64,000 bases of DNA from Spirosoma foliorum (GTDB lineage Bacteria; Bacteroidota; Bacteroidia; Cytophagales; Spirosomataceae): contig NZ_CP059732.1 of NCBI RefSeq assembly GCF_014117325.1, forward strand, positions 7,818,501 to 7,882,500. Reading direction: 5' to 3'. The notes beneath the pieces were generated by a model, which was given only the letters and a program-made list of their open reading frames with translations, searched no databases and was not told the DNA's origin. Below are positions 49,757 through 58,191 of this stretch, piece by piece; position 1 is the stretch's first letter, and every line of letters starts with the position of its first letter. Position numbers and translations under genes: made by a program.

Positions 49757-49838
49757 ACAAAACCAATGAGTTATATATTAAAATCCCATATTTTTAACGT
49801 GCAGTCAATGTTCACATCGTTTAACCATCCTAAATACA

Positions 49839-51722
49839 ATGAAAACTCATTTTTACTTACTTATTCTCTTTCTTAGTACATCGGTTTTTGCACAAAACAA
49901 CTATGTCGTTACCGCCCCAATTTCAAGTACACCTGGAAAGAATAATACGTTAATTGGATATCAGGCAGGTGTAAGTAGTACAAGCATTTCTGCTGATAAT
50001 GTATTTATTGGATCTCAAGCCGGCAACCGGAATACATCTGGATCAGAAAACACATTTATAGGTAGTAGTGCTGGATTATTGAATACAACAGGAAACTTAA
50101 ACACCTTCTTAGGGGCCGGTGTAGGTTATCTTAACACAACAGGAATCAGCAATACCTTTGTTGGAGCAGAATCAGGCTCGGCTAATACAACTGGGTATGC
50201 CAATGTATTTATGGGTGCAAGGGCAGGTAGCTACAGTACAACGGGTATCTCAAACTCGTTTATTGGCACATACGCGGGGACTAACAATACAACTGGCAAT
50301 TCAAATACTTTTTTAGGGGGAGACGCCGGGAGTAATAATACAACTGGGAGTCAAAATACAATTCTCGGTCGTAGTTCGGGGCAATCCAATACAACTGGCT
50401 CAAATAACGTGCTGGTAGGTTACTATGCAGGGTTTTTGAATAAGACAGGCTTTTCAAATGTTTATCTTGGAAGCTATGCAAGCTTTAGTAATCAAAATGG
50501 GAGTAACAATATCATGATTGGTGACTCGGCTGGTCTTAATAATACTGTTTCGGGCAATGTGTTTGTTGGGTCAAAGTCGGGGTATAGTAATAGTTCAGGT
50601 ACAGATAACGCTTTTGTAGGTTATCGTGCTGGCTATACTAATACAACAGGGAAGTGGAATTCATTTTTGGGAAATGAGTCAGGGGTTTTTAACACCACTG
50701 GCAGCTCAAATGCTTTCGTGGGCTATCAAGCGGGAAATCACAATACTACTGGAGGTAGTAATGCCTTTTTGGGTGCTCAGGCAGGTTTCTCAACCACCAC
50801 AGGTTCATTTAACACGTTTACGGGCTATGTTGCGGGAACTTCAAATACGACCGGTACTGGAAATACTTTAGTGGGAGCTTCGGCGGGGACTGCTAACACA
50901 ACTGGCCAGCAGAATACGTTTATAGGGACTAGTTCGGGTATAAATAATACAACTGCTTCTGCCAATACCTTTTTGGGCTATCAGGCAGGCTACACAAACC
51001 AAACTGGAGTAAAAAATACGTTTATCGGCTATCAGGCAGGTTATTTGAATTCAACAGGTAGCAATAATATCATCATCGGGCCTAACTCGGGCACTGCTAT
51101 CACAACTGGTGACGACAATGTGCTAATGGGTTATAATAGTCAGGCCGAAGATGGATTGTATAACGCCACTGCCATCGGTGCCAACAGCCGAGTAGCCATC
51201 AGTAACGCCCTAATTCTGGGTAATAATGCCAACGTGGGCATTGGTACCTCTGCCCCTACTTCCAGTCTTCATGTAAACAGTTCACAGGCTAATCAATCAG
51301 GGGTGCGCCTAGAACAACTAACTTCATCAAGTCCGGCAGGCCGCTCGACCGACCAGTTCCTAACGGTCAACGAAAAGGGTGATGTCGTGAAAGCACGTTA
51401 TCAACTCCGAATCGCCAATGCTAATGAATGGAGTGACAAGGTGTTTGCATCGGGCTATCACTTGCAATCATTGACGGAGGTAAAGAAGTACATCGATGTC
51501 AACCAGCATTTACCTGGTATACCCTCAGCTGAGCAGGTAGTAAAGGACGGCGTTGATCTGGTAAAGATGAATGCTACTCTGTTGGAGAAGGTAGAAGAAT
51601 TGACGCTGTATAGCATTCAGCAAGATAAGGCTATTCAACAGCAAAACGAGGAACTACAGGCCATCAAGCGGGAGCAGGCCCAGTTGAAACAAATGCTACA
51701 GCAGGTGTTAAACTGTAAATAG
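49839..51722 (+). CDS. Secreted surface protein with TIGxxAG-type head repeats
   Basis: This gene codes for 627 residues. A signal peptide (MKTHFYLLILFLSTSVFA) is followed by about two dozen 16-residue repeats of the type NTTGxxNTFLGxxAG from about residue 35 to 440, the head repeat of trimeric adhesins, then ALGANSRVAISNALILGNNA-type transition and NVGIGTSAPTSSLHV, the usual entry to a tail-fibre-like stem. The end has EVKKYIDVNQHLPGIPSAEQ and a coiled coil (NATLLEKVEELTLYSIQ). There is no YadA-type membrane anchor, so it is secreted or held by other means. A decayed relative lies at 35821. Confidence 0.85.
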   Translation: MKTHFYLLILFLSTSVFAQNNYVVTAPISSTPGKNNTLIGYQAGVSSTSISADNVFIGSQAGNRNTSGSENTFIGSSAGLLNTTGNLNTFLGAGVGYLNTTGISNTFVGAESGSANTTGYANVFMGARAGSYSTTGISNSFIGTYAGTNNTTGNSNTFLGGDAGSNNTTGSQNTILGRSSGQSNTTGSNNVLVGYYAGFLNKTGFSNVYLGSYASFSNQNGSNNIMIGDSAGLNNTVSGNVFVGSKSGYSNSSGTDNAFVGYRAGYTNTTGKWNSFLGNESGVFNTTGSSNAFVGYQAGNHNTTGGSNAFLGAQAGFSTTTGSFNTFTGYVAGTSNTTGTGNTLVGASAGTANTTGQQNTFIGTSSGINNTTASANTFLGYQAGYTNQTGVKNTFIGYQAGYLNSTGSNNIIIGPNSGTAITTGDDNVLMGYNSQAEDGLYNATAIGANSRVAISNALILGNNANVGIGTSAPTSSLHVNSSQANQSGVRLEQLTSSSPAGRSTDQFLTVNEKGDVVKARYQLRIANANEWSDKVFASGYHLQSLTEVKKYIDVNQHLPGIPSAEQVVKDGVDLVKMNATLLEKVEELTLYSIQQDKAIQQQNEELQAIKREQAQLKQMLQQVLNCK

Positions 51723-51911
51723 TAAGACAATCAGTGTAGGCTATAAAACATTCTTTTTTGCCTGTTAACATTTCCCTTCTTTACCCCAAAGTAGGAGCCA
51801 AAACTAAAGCCTATTTGTAGCTACTTATAGCTAGCGCCAACAACAGGGCATACTCACTGGTTAAGGGAATAGTCAACCTACGGTAGCTATAGTAAGCTGC
51901 CCCAGACATGC

Positions 51912-52355
51912 ATGAAAGCAGATCATAAACTCCAACGCTTTTTAGACGCTCAGTATAGCAGCTATGCCAAGGCCCTAGCTGAAATCATCAGTGGCCGAAA
52001 GCAAACTCACTGGATGTGGTATATCTTTCCTCAGATTGATGGGCTAGGGCTTAGTGAAACCGCTCGATTCTACGCTATTAAAGACCTCCAGGAGGCCCGT
52101 GATTATTTGGAGCATCCCGTATTGGGGAAACGCCTGATTGAAATAGCGAACGCAATGCTTCAGCTTAATGGAAAATCAGCCAATCAAATTTTGGGAAGTC
52201 CAGACGACTTGAAATTGCACTCCAGTATGACCCTGTTTAGTCTATTGGACAAAGCAGATCCTGTTTTTCAAGCGGTCTTATTGAAGTATTTTAATGGCGT
52301 CCCCGATCAGCGTACACTATCGATTGTTAAAGATATGACTACCTCAGCTACATGA
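51912..52355 (+). CDS. DUF1810 domain protein
   Basis: This gene codes for 147 residues. LQRFLDAQYSSYAKALAEI, KQTHWMWYIFPQIDGLGLSE and ARFYAIKDLQEARDYLEHPVLG, with LHSSMTLFSLL near the end, are the standard blocks of DUF1810. It is cytoplasmic. The family is widespread and its biochemical role is not established. Confidence 0.9.
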   Translation: MKADHKLQRFLDAQYSSYAKALAEIISGRKQTHWMWYIFPQIDGLGLSETARFYAIKDLQEARDYLEHPVLGKRLIEIANAMLQLNGKSANQILGSPDDLKLHSSMTLFSLLDKADPVFQAVLLKYFNGVPDQRTLSIVKDMTTSAT

Positions 52356-52510
52356 AAACAATGGCTTTGGTGGTTCAAAAATCGGTCTTTTTTGTGCAAG
52401 ACCTCGATTCTTGAAATTTTCATCTTTTTAGTTTCATCGGAAGAGACAAAACAGAATAAACCCCAGTAGTTCTGGCCCGACTGAAGCTAGGTTAGGAAGC
52501 CCCAATTTTT

Positions 52511-52576
52511 GCCTTTTTGTGATTTTTATCCACAGGGGTTGGGGATAACTGTGGGTAAGCTCTGAAAAAGGGGGTA
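52511..52576. repeat. Repeat with opposed DnaA-box-like sites, copy 2
   Basis: TTATCCACA at 52526-52534 and TGTGGGTAA at 52550-52558 form the same inverted pair with a 15-base gap as at 39573. The flanks match over about 65 bases (TTTTTGTGA before, GGGGTATAGG after, with small differences). It lies between DUF1810 and tRNA-Gly. Confidence 0.6.
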
Positions 52577-52621
52577 TAGGAGGTGTTTCAACCAGCGTTT
52601 CAACCGTCCTCCAAATCCCAT

Positions 52622-52655
52622 AAAAAATGCCGGCCAACCTTTCGGCTAACCGGCT
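52622..52655 (-). terminator. Terminator of tRNA-Gly
   Basis: On the minus strand, AGCCGGTTAGCC pairs with GGTTGGCCGGC (G-U pairs) around a GAAA loop and is followed by ATTTTTT. It lies 22 bases past the tRNA. Confidence 0.8.
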
Positions 52656-52677
52656 ACTTTTCATATAGTTATGGGCG

Positions 52678-52750
52678 AGCGGGAAATGGGTCTCGAACCC
52701 ACGGCCTGCAGCTTGGGAAGCTGCCGCTCTACCGACTGAGCTACTCCCGC
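52678..52750 (-). tRNA. tRNA-Gly (anticodon CCC)
   Basis: On the minus strand: acceptor GCGGGAG pairs with TTCCCGC (one G-U pair), D arm with AGCTCAGTCGGTAGAGC, anticodon stem GCAGC with GCTGC around the loop TTCCCAA (anticodon CCC, reading GGG), T arm GGGTTCGAGACCC, discriminator T. No CCA is encoded. Confidence 0.92.
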
Positions 52751-52804
52751 TTGTTTACGATAACAAAGTTGATTCTTTAAAATCACAATGTCAAGCCCTG
52801 GTAG

Positions 52805-54076
52805 TCAGATCGTTTGAGCCAGTTTGCTTATCTGGAAATACGTATACGCTAATTGCTCATCTGTGGTACAATAAGGCGGCATCAGGTATAAAACATTGCC
52901 CAATGGGCGCATCAGAATACCGCTTTCAAGCAGAAAATTGTAGGCCGTATCCCGGATACTATTGAAATACGATGTCTGCTCGCCAGCTTTTAAATCGAAG
53001 GCCAATAATGTCCCGTGTTGCCGAATGGTGTCGACTGTTGAGTAAGTTGTTAACTGCTTTGCGAATTCAGTATGTTTTTGGGAAATACGCTGAATATTTG
53101 CCTGCGTCTCATCCTGTAGGAGCAAGTCCATACTGGCCAAAGCTGCCGTACAGGCAAGCGGATTGGCCGTAAATGAGTGGCCGTGGAAAAGCGTTTTGAA
53201 CTTGTCGTCCGACAGAAAAGCATCGTAGATGGCTTGCGTACACGTCGTTACCCCTAACGCCATTGTTCCACCAGTTAACCCTTTCGATAAGCACATGAGG
53301 TCGGGATTTTCCTGCAAATGATCCGATGCGAATAACCGTCCCGTCCGGCCGAAACCAGTCATTACTTCGTCGGCAATGATGAGCGAACCATGTTGGCGGG
53401 CTAGCTGAAACAGTTTGTCCAGAGCAGTAGGCTCATACATATTCATACCTCCGGACCCTTGTACTAGTGGTTCTACAATGAAAGCAGCTACTTCGTCAGT
53501 AAAAAGCGTAGCAGCTTGTTGCAGAACGGCTTCCTCCTGACCCGCTACAGGAACAGGTATATACTCCACATCGAACAAGAAAGGGGTAAACGGAGCAGTG
53601 AAGGCACTACGCCCACTGACGGCCATTGCTCCAAACGTATCACCGTGGTAAGCATTCTCGAAAGCCACAACTTTACGGCGCGGTTTGCCCAAATTATGCC
53701 AATATTGAAAGGCCATTTTCAGAGCAACCTCAACGGCAGTTGAACCATTGTCGGAATAAAATACCCTGCTCTGGTTTTGGGGCAAAATGGCGAGTAATCG
53801 CTCGGCTAACTCAACGGCGGTGGGATGGGTAAAGTCCGCAAAAATGACGTGTTCAAGGATTTGTAATTGCTCTGCTACCCGTTGCGCAATGTACGGATGC
53901 GCGTGACCATGCAAATTGACCCACCACGACGAAATCATATCCAGATATTCACGACCGTCGGCACTATATAATACTGATCCCTGACCTCGTACAATAGGTA
54001 TCGGCATTGGCGCCGTCTGCATTTGTGTGAATGGATGCCAGATAACAGCCTTATCACGTTCTGCTAAGTTGTTCAT
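52805..54076 (-). CDS. bioA: Adenosylmethionine-8-amino-7-oxononanoate aminotransferase
   Basis: This gene codes for 423 residues of class III PLP aminotransferase. VIWHPFTQMQTAPMPI is the diagnostic BioA start, SSWWVNLHGHAHPYIAQ follows, DEVMTGFGRTG is the PLP-Asp region, and the PLP lysine is in CLSKGLTGGTMALGV near residue 264. The enzyme makes 7,8-diaminononanoate with S-adenosylmethionine as amino donor in biotin synthesis. No other biotin gene is adjacent, so the pathway genes are elsewhere. Confidence 0.95.
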   Translation of the reverse strand: MNNLAERDKAVIWHPFTQMQTAPMPIPIVRGQGSVLYSADGREYLDMISSWWVNLHGHAHPYIAQRVAEQLQILEHVIFADFTHPTAVELAERLLAILPQNQSRVFYSDNGSTAVEVALKMAFQYWHNLGKPRRKVVAFENAYHGDTFGAMAVSGRSAFTAPFTPFLFDVEYIPVPVAGQEEAVLQQAATLFTDEVAAFIVEPLVQGSGGMNMYEPTALDKLFQLARQHGSLIIADEVMTGFGRTGRLFASDHLQENPDLMCLSKGLTGGTMALGVTTCTQAIYDAFLSDDKFKTLFHGHSFTANPLACTAALASMDLLLQDETQANIQRISQKHTEFAKQLTTYSTVDTIRQHGTLLAFDLKAGEQTSYFNSIRDTAYNFLLESGILMRPLGNVLYLMPPYCTTDEQLAYTYFQISKLAQTI

Positions 54077-54083
54077 TTATAAC

Positions 54084-54163
54084 TAATGGATAATGTAAAA
54101 TGGATAATGAATAATGAATGGGGTGAGTGTTTCCCATTGTACATTATTCATTATCCATTAAGA
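54084..54163. repeat. Inverted repeat between bioA and the KdsC-type gene
   Basis: TAATGGATAATG at the left pairs with ATTATCCATTA-like sequence at the right (TTCATTATCCATTA). A related AATGAATAATGG stretch lies ahead of fabI at 57198, so this may be a scattered repeat. Confidence 0.45.
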
Positions 54164-54676
54164 TTAAACACCCCACTTCCCCTGAGCTTTCATTACCTGC
54201 TCAATCACATCCCGAACAGCACAATGGCCGCCTGCGTTGGGCGATATGTATTGGCAAATGCCTTTTATTTCGCTAACGGCATCAGACGGACACGTACTTA
54301 GTACGTCCGAACGGCTCAAGATTTTGTAGTCGGGGAGGTCGTCGCCCATATATAAAACTTCGGATTCGTTCAGGCCGTCGCGAGCAATATAACCGAGGTA
54401 GGCGTTGACTTTCTGGTCGGATGGGCCACCCATGAAAATATCTTTTACGCCCATGTTCGTCAGCCAGTTACGGACACCGTCGGCATTAGATGAAGATAGA
54501 ATGGCTACCCGGAAGCCTGCTTTCAGTGCCTGTTCAATAGCATAGGTATCGCGGATGTGTACCGTTCGGAAGCGTTCGCCGGAGGCTAATAGATTAACGC
54601 TACCATCGGTCAAAACACCATCGACATCAAAAATGAAGGTCTTGATTTTGGTAAATCGCTCTTGTGTTGCTGCCAT
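54164..54676 (-). CDS. KdsC-type HAD phosphatase
   Basis: This gene codes for 170 residues of HAD type C0. FIFDVDGVLTDGSV has the catalytic Asp pair, LSSSNADGVRNWL the motif 2 Ser, and YMGDDLPDYKIL the motif 4 acidic pair. KdsC removes phosphate from KDO 8-phosphate in lipopolysaccharide synthesis. It may also act in related nine-carbon sugar pathways. It is divergent from the methyltransferase gene at 54724, 47 bases away. Confidence 0.88.
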   Translation of the reverse strand: MAATQERFTKIKTFIFDVDGVLTDGSVNLLASGERFRTVHIRDTYAIEQALKAGFRVAILSSSNADGVRNWLTNMGVKDIFMGGPSDQKVNAYLGYIARDGLNESEVLYMGDDLPDYKILSRSDVLSTCPSDAVSEIKGICQYISPNAGGHCAVRDVIEQVMKAQGKWGV

Positions 54677-54723
54677 GTTACAAGTTTAGTGAAAACCGCC
54701 CGACAGTTCCGTATTTTTGCTGC

Positions 54724-56145
54724 ATGAATGATCAAAACCCGTCCTGGACTGGGTCGCCCCAGGTTGAATTGCCCCAGGAGTTCCAGGCGCAGATGCAGGC
54801 GCAACTGACTACGGAATTTCCTGATTTCCAGTCTGCGTTGATGGGACCTTCACCCATAAGCATTCGTCTGAATCCACGTAAGAATGGCTATGACACAGCT
54901 AACTTGACACCTGTGCCTTGGTGTTCTGCTGGATTCTATCTGCCCGAACGCCCCAATTTTACGCTTGATCCCCTGTTTCAGGCAGGTGCTTATTACGTTC
55001 AGGAGGCTTCGTCGATGTTGCTCCATGATGTAGTACGACAAACTGTTAATGTAAATCACCCGTTGCGGGTTCTGGATTTGTGTGCTGCGCCGGGCGGGAA
55101 AAGTACCTTGCTGACCTCGGCTTTACATCCCGATAGTTTGCTGATGTGCAATGAAGTAATTCGAAGTCGGGTTTCGGTTTTGCGTGAAAATCTCGATAAA
55201 TGGGGATATCCAAATGTCGTTGTTAGCAATCATGATTCGGAAGATATGGCTAATCTGGCGGGCTTTTTTGATGTGGTCGTCGTCGATGCGCCTTGCTCTG
55301 GTGAGGGACTTTTTCGAAAAGATCCCGATGCTATACAAGAGTGGTCAGAAGCGAATGTGCAACTTTGTTCGGCGCGCCAAAAGAGGATTCTGGCCGCAGC
55401 GGCAACGTTACTGGATAAAGACGGTATCCTGATTTACAGCACGTGTACTTATAACGATACTGAAAACGCGGAGAACGTCCGATTTCTGACCGAAAATGGC
55501 TTCAGAAATATTCCCTTGATTCTGCCTGCTGATTGGAATGTAGTGGAGCGAGAAGCTGGTGACTCGGAAACGGGAGAGGCTGTTGGGTATCAATGTTACC
55601 CGCATCGGGTACAGGGTGAAGGTTTTTTCATTAGTGTTTTTAAGAAAACGGCATTTACGGCTCCGGTGAAATTGGATGCGCGTACTTTCCGCAGTATCCG
55701 GGCCTTACGACCTCGCGAAACAGCAATAGCATCGAAATGGCTGCAAAATCCAGCCGATTTTTCGTTCTGGGAAAAACCGAATGGCGATGTAATGGCTTTG
55801 CCGAAAGCATTAGAAAAAACGTTTCTGTTCCTCGATGTTGCTATTCGCCAAAAAGGTTTCGGATTGGAAATGGGGCAGTTTAAAGGACAAGACTTTATTC
55901 CTTCTCACGCACTAGCGCTCAGCACGGCCATTAATCAGAATCTGCCGAGTATTGAATTAAGTAAAGAAAACGCGTTACGATACTTTAAGAAAGAGAATCT
56001 GGTGTTCGATGAACCAGTGAAGGGCTGGCTGTTGGTTAAGTACAATGGCTTGAATCTGGGTTGGGTAAAAGGAGTGGGCAACCGGGTGAATAACTATTTG
56101 CCGAAAGATTGGCGCATTCGGATGGATATAAAAGAATACGTATGA
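54724..56145 (+). CDS. RNA cytosine-C5 methyltransferase (RsmF/NOL1-NOP2-Sun family)
   Basis: This gene codes for 473 residues. VLDLCAAPGGKSTLL binds S-adenosylmethionine, VDAPCSGEGLFRKDP and LIYSTCTYNDTENAENV carry the two catalytic cysteines, and a C-terminal domain of about 150 residues (WLLVKYNGLNLGWVKG) resembles the RNA-binding part of RsmF. It methylates cytosines in rRNA or tRNA. The ATG at 54724 is chosen; a longer frame overlaps the divergent phosphatase gene. Its stop overlaps the next start by four bases (ATGA). Confidence 0.9.
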   Translation: MNDQNPSWTGSPQVELPQEFQAQMQAQLTTEFPDFQSALMGPSPISIRLNPRKNGYDTANLTPVPWCSAGFYLPERPNFTLDPLFQAGAYYVQEASSMLLHDVVRQTVNVNHPLRVLDLCAAPGGKSTLLTSALHPDSLLMCNEVIRSRVSVLRENLDKWGYPNVVVSNHDSEDMANLAGFFDVVVVDAPCSGEGLFRKDPDAIQEWSEANVQLCSARQKRILAAAATLLDKDGILIYSTCTYNDTENAENVRFLTENGFRNIPLILPADWNVVEREAGDSETGEAVGYQCYPHRVQGEGFFISVFKKTAFTAPVKLDARTFRSIRALRPRETAIASKWLQNPADFSFWEKPNGDVMALPKALEKTFLFLDVAIRQKGFGLEMGQFKGQDFIPSHALALSTAINQNLPSIELSKENALRYFKKENLVFDEPVKGWLLVKYNGLNLGWVKGVGNRVNNYLPKDWRIRMDIKEYV

Positions 56146-57179
56146 AACGGTTTGTTCTGATTTTAGGCTTGCTCTTGGCGGTTATGGCGGTCGGTTATTT
56201 ACTTGGCCCATCGGCTCATTCTGACCCTATTAAAGATGCACCAATTACGCTTGATCCAGATCTGGTGAAGCTGGAACAAAGTATTGCAGAGTCAGAGCGA
56301 AAATCTAACCTACGGCCCGACAATGAAGCCCGCATTGTTTGGGCCGATAGTCTGCATAAAGTCAAAACGCCTTATAGCATCGTATACATTCCAGGCTTTT
56401 CGGCAAGCTGGGCAGAAGGCGATCCGGTTCATAAACAGATTGCCAGGCACTTCGGCTGTAATTTATACCTCGCCCGTACAGCAGAGCATGGCATAAGTTC
56501 ACCGGATGCGTTTAAGGAAATTACGCCATCGAATTATGCGGCCTCTGCCGAACGGGCGCTAGCGATCGGTAAAGCGTTGGGCGAAAAAGTGATTGTCATG
56601 GGTACATCGGCGGGGGGCATGTTGTCGCTTTATCTAGCTGCGCATCATCCTGAAATAGATGCGTTAATCTTATACTCGCCTTGTATTGCAACGGCTAATC
56701 CAGCCTTAAAATTGGCCACCAAGCCCTGGGGGAAGCAAATTCTGGATCAGGTGTTTCAAGGCGAATACTTCATTAATAGCCATTACGATAACGAACGGGC
56801 TAAATATTGGCTGCCTCGGTATCATACAAACGGTCTGATTACGCTGCAAACGATGCTCGATGAGTTTATGACGCCCGAGCAGTTTCAGAAAGTGAAGCAG
56901 CCCGTATTTATGGGCTATTACTATAAAGATACCGCGCATCAGGATCAGGTTGTGTCGGTACCCGCCATGCTGGAGATGTTCGACGAATTAGGGACACCCG
57001 CCGATAAAAAAGAGAAAGTCGATTTCCCCAATGCAGATGCTCACGTAATTGCATCTCATTTCACATCGAAAGACTTAACGGGTGTTTATCAGGCCACTGA
57101 GAAATTCATGACCGATGTCTTAAAGTTACCATCTGCACCAGCATCAACGGCGACTGTAGCCCTTCACCCAAAAAAATAA
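56142..57179 (+). CDS. Alpha/beta hydrolase with N-terminal anchor
   Basis: This gene codes for 345 residues. A single hydrophobic helix (FVLILGLLLAVMAVGYLLG) at the start suggests export or anchoring. The fold shows SIVYIPGFSASWAEGDPVH, the nucleophile Ser in VIVMGTSAGGMLSLYLA (GxSxG), and a late His in NADAHVIASH. It overlaps the methyltransferase gene by four bases and so is cotranscribed. Substrate unknown. Confidence 0.8.
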   Translation: MKRFVLILGLLLAVMAVGYLLGPSAHSDPIKDAPITLDPDLVKLEQSIAESERKSNLRPDNEARIVWADSLHKVKTPYSIVYIPGFSASWAEGDPVHKQIARHFGCNLYLARTAEHGISSPDAFKEITPSNYAASAERALAIGKALGEKVIVMGTSAGGMLSLYLAAHHPEIDALILYSPCIATANPALKLATKPWGKQILDQVFQGEYFINSHYDNERAKYWLPRYHTNGLITLQTMLDEFMTPEQFQKVKQPVFMGYYYKDTAHQDQVVSVPAMLEMFDELGTPADKKEKVDFPNADAHVIASHFTSKDLTGVYQATEKFMTDVLKLPSAPASTATVALHPKK

Positions 57180-57236
57180 CCTAACTTTGAGCAATTAATG
57201 AATAATGGATTGGGATTCACTGGAACACTAGTTGGT

Positions 57237-57264
57237 CATCATTCATCATTCATCATTCATCATT
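57237..57264. repeat. Tandem 7-base repeat ahead of fabI
   Basis: CATCATT is repeated four times (28 bases), ending 8 bases before the fabI ATG. A change in repeat number would alter the spacing of the fabI leader. Confidence 0.7.
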
Positions 57265-57272
57265 AGAAAAAC

Positions 57273-58088
57273 ATGGCTTACGGATTACTGAACGGAAAAC
57301 GCGGCATCATTTCGGGTGCCTTAGACGAAAACTCAATTGCCTGGAAAGTCGCTTTAAAAGCGAAAGAAGAAGGGGCCACTTTCACGTTGACCAATGCGCC
57401 GATTGCTATGCGCATGGGGGCTATCAAAGAACTGGCTGAACAGTGTAATGCCGAAATTATTCCGGCAGACGCCACTTCGGTTGAAGACATCGAAAATCTG
57501 TTTTCCAAATCAACCGAAATCCTCGGCGGTAAACTGGATTTCGTGTTGCATAGTATTGGCATGAGCCCAAACGTGCGGAAAGGAAAAGCCTATACCGACC
57601 TCAACTACGAGTGGTATAAGCAAAGTATCGACATTTCGGCTCTGTCTTTTCACAAAATGATGCAGACAGCCTATAAGCAGGATGCTATCAATGAATGGGG
57701 TTCGATTGTTGCTTTAACCTACATGGCGGCACAACGGACATTTCCATTTTATGGCGACATGGCCGATGCAAAAGCTGCGTTGGAGTCCATTGCCCGGAGC
57801 TTTGGCTATCAATATGGTAAATATCGTAATGTACGTGTAAATACGGTTTCGCAATCTCCAACACCAACGAAAGCGGGTGGTGGCATTGGGGGATTCGATA
57901 AATTCTTCGATTTCGCTGATAAAACGGCTCCTCTCGGAAATGCGACCGCCAATCAATGTGCTGATTATGTGATCACACTTTTCTCTGATCTGACGCGTAT
58001 GGTAACGATGCAAAACCTGTTCCACGATGGCGGTTTCTCAATGACCGGGATCTCGGAAGAGGTAATGTCCTTGATTACGAAGGAATAA
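57273..58088 (+). CDS. fabI: Enoyl-ACP reductase (NADH), FabI
   Basis: This gene codes for 271 residues of divergent SDR. The N-terminus LLNGKRGIISGALDENSIAW binds NADH, FVLHSIGMSP is a hallmark, and the catalytic Tyr and Lys are in FYGDMADAKAAL (Y-x6-K). It carries out the last step of each fatty acid elongation cycle and is the target of triclosan-type inhibitors. No other fatty acid gene is adjacent. A repeat array lies just ahead of the start. Confidence 0.95.
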   Translation: MAYGLLNGKRGIISGALDENSIAWKVALKAKEEGATFTLTNAPIAMRMGAIKELAEQCNAEIIPADATSVEDIENLFSKSTEILGGKLDFVLHSIGMSPNVRKGKAYTDLNYEWYKQSIDISALSFHKMMQTAYKQDAINEWGSIVALTYMAAQRTFPFYGDMADAKAALESIARSFGYQYGKYRNVRVNTVSQSPTPTKAGGGIGGFDKFFDFADKTAPLGNATANQCADYVITLFSDLTRMVTMQNLFHDGGFSMTGISEEVMSLITKE

Positions 58089-58096
58089 ACACAGGG

Positions 58097-58191
58097 GGGA
58101 AAAGGGACGAAAGGGAGGAGCGGGAAGAAAGGGATACACATTGCTCAACGCATGTTTTCCTTTCTTCCCGCTCCTTCCTTTTGTCCTTTTC
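58097..58191. repeat. Purine-rich inverted repeat between converging fabI and PhoD-like genes
   Basis: Left arm GGAAAAGGGACGAAAGGGAG and onward to GAAAGG; right arm is nearly its complement, ending TTTTGTCCTTTTCC, with about 26 bases between. One strand of each arm is almost all purine. It may act as a terminator for both genes. Confidence 0.65.

Noticed and set aside
39573..52576. Chromosome origin (oriC)
   Set aside because: There are only two boxes per site, no A/T-rich unwinding region of note, and no dnaA, dnaN, rpmH or parAB genes nearby.
52434..52664. A 76-residue minus-strand frame
   Set aside because: It overlaps both the DnaA-box repeat and the tRNA-Gly terminator; the similarity to the 39.6-kb locus is at DNA level only.
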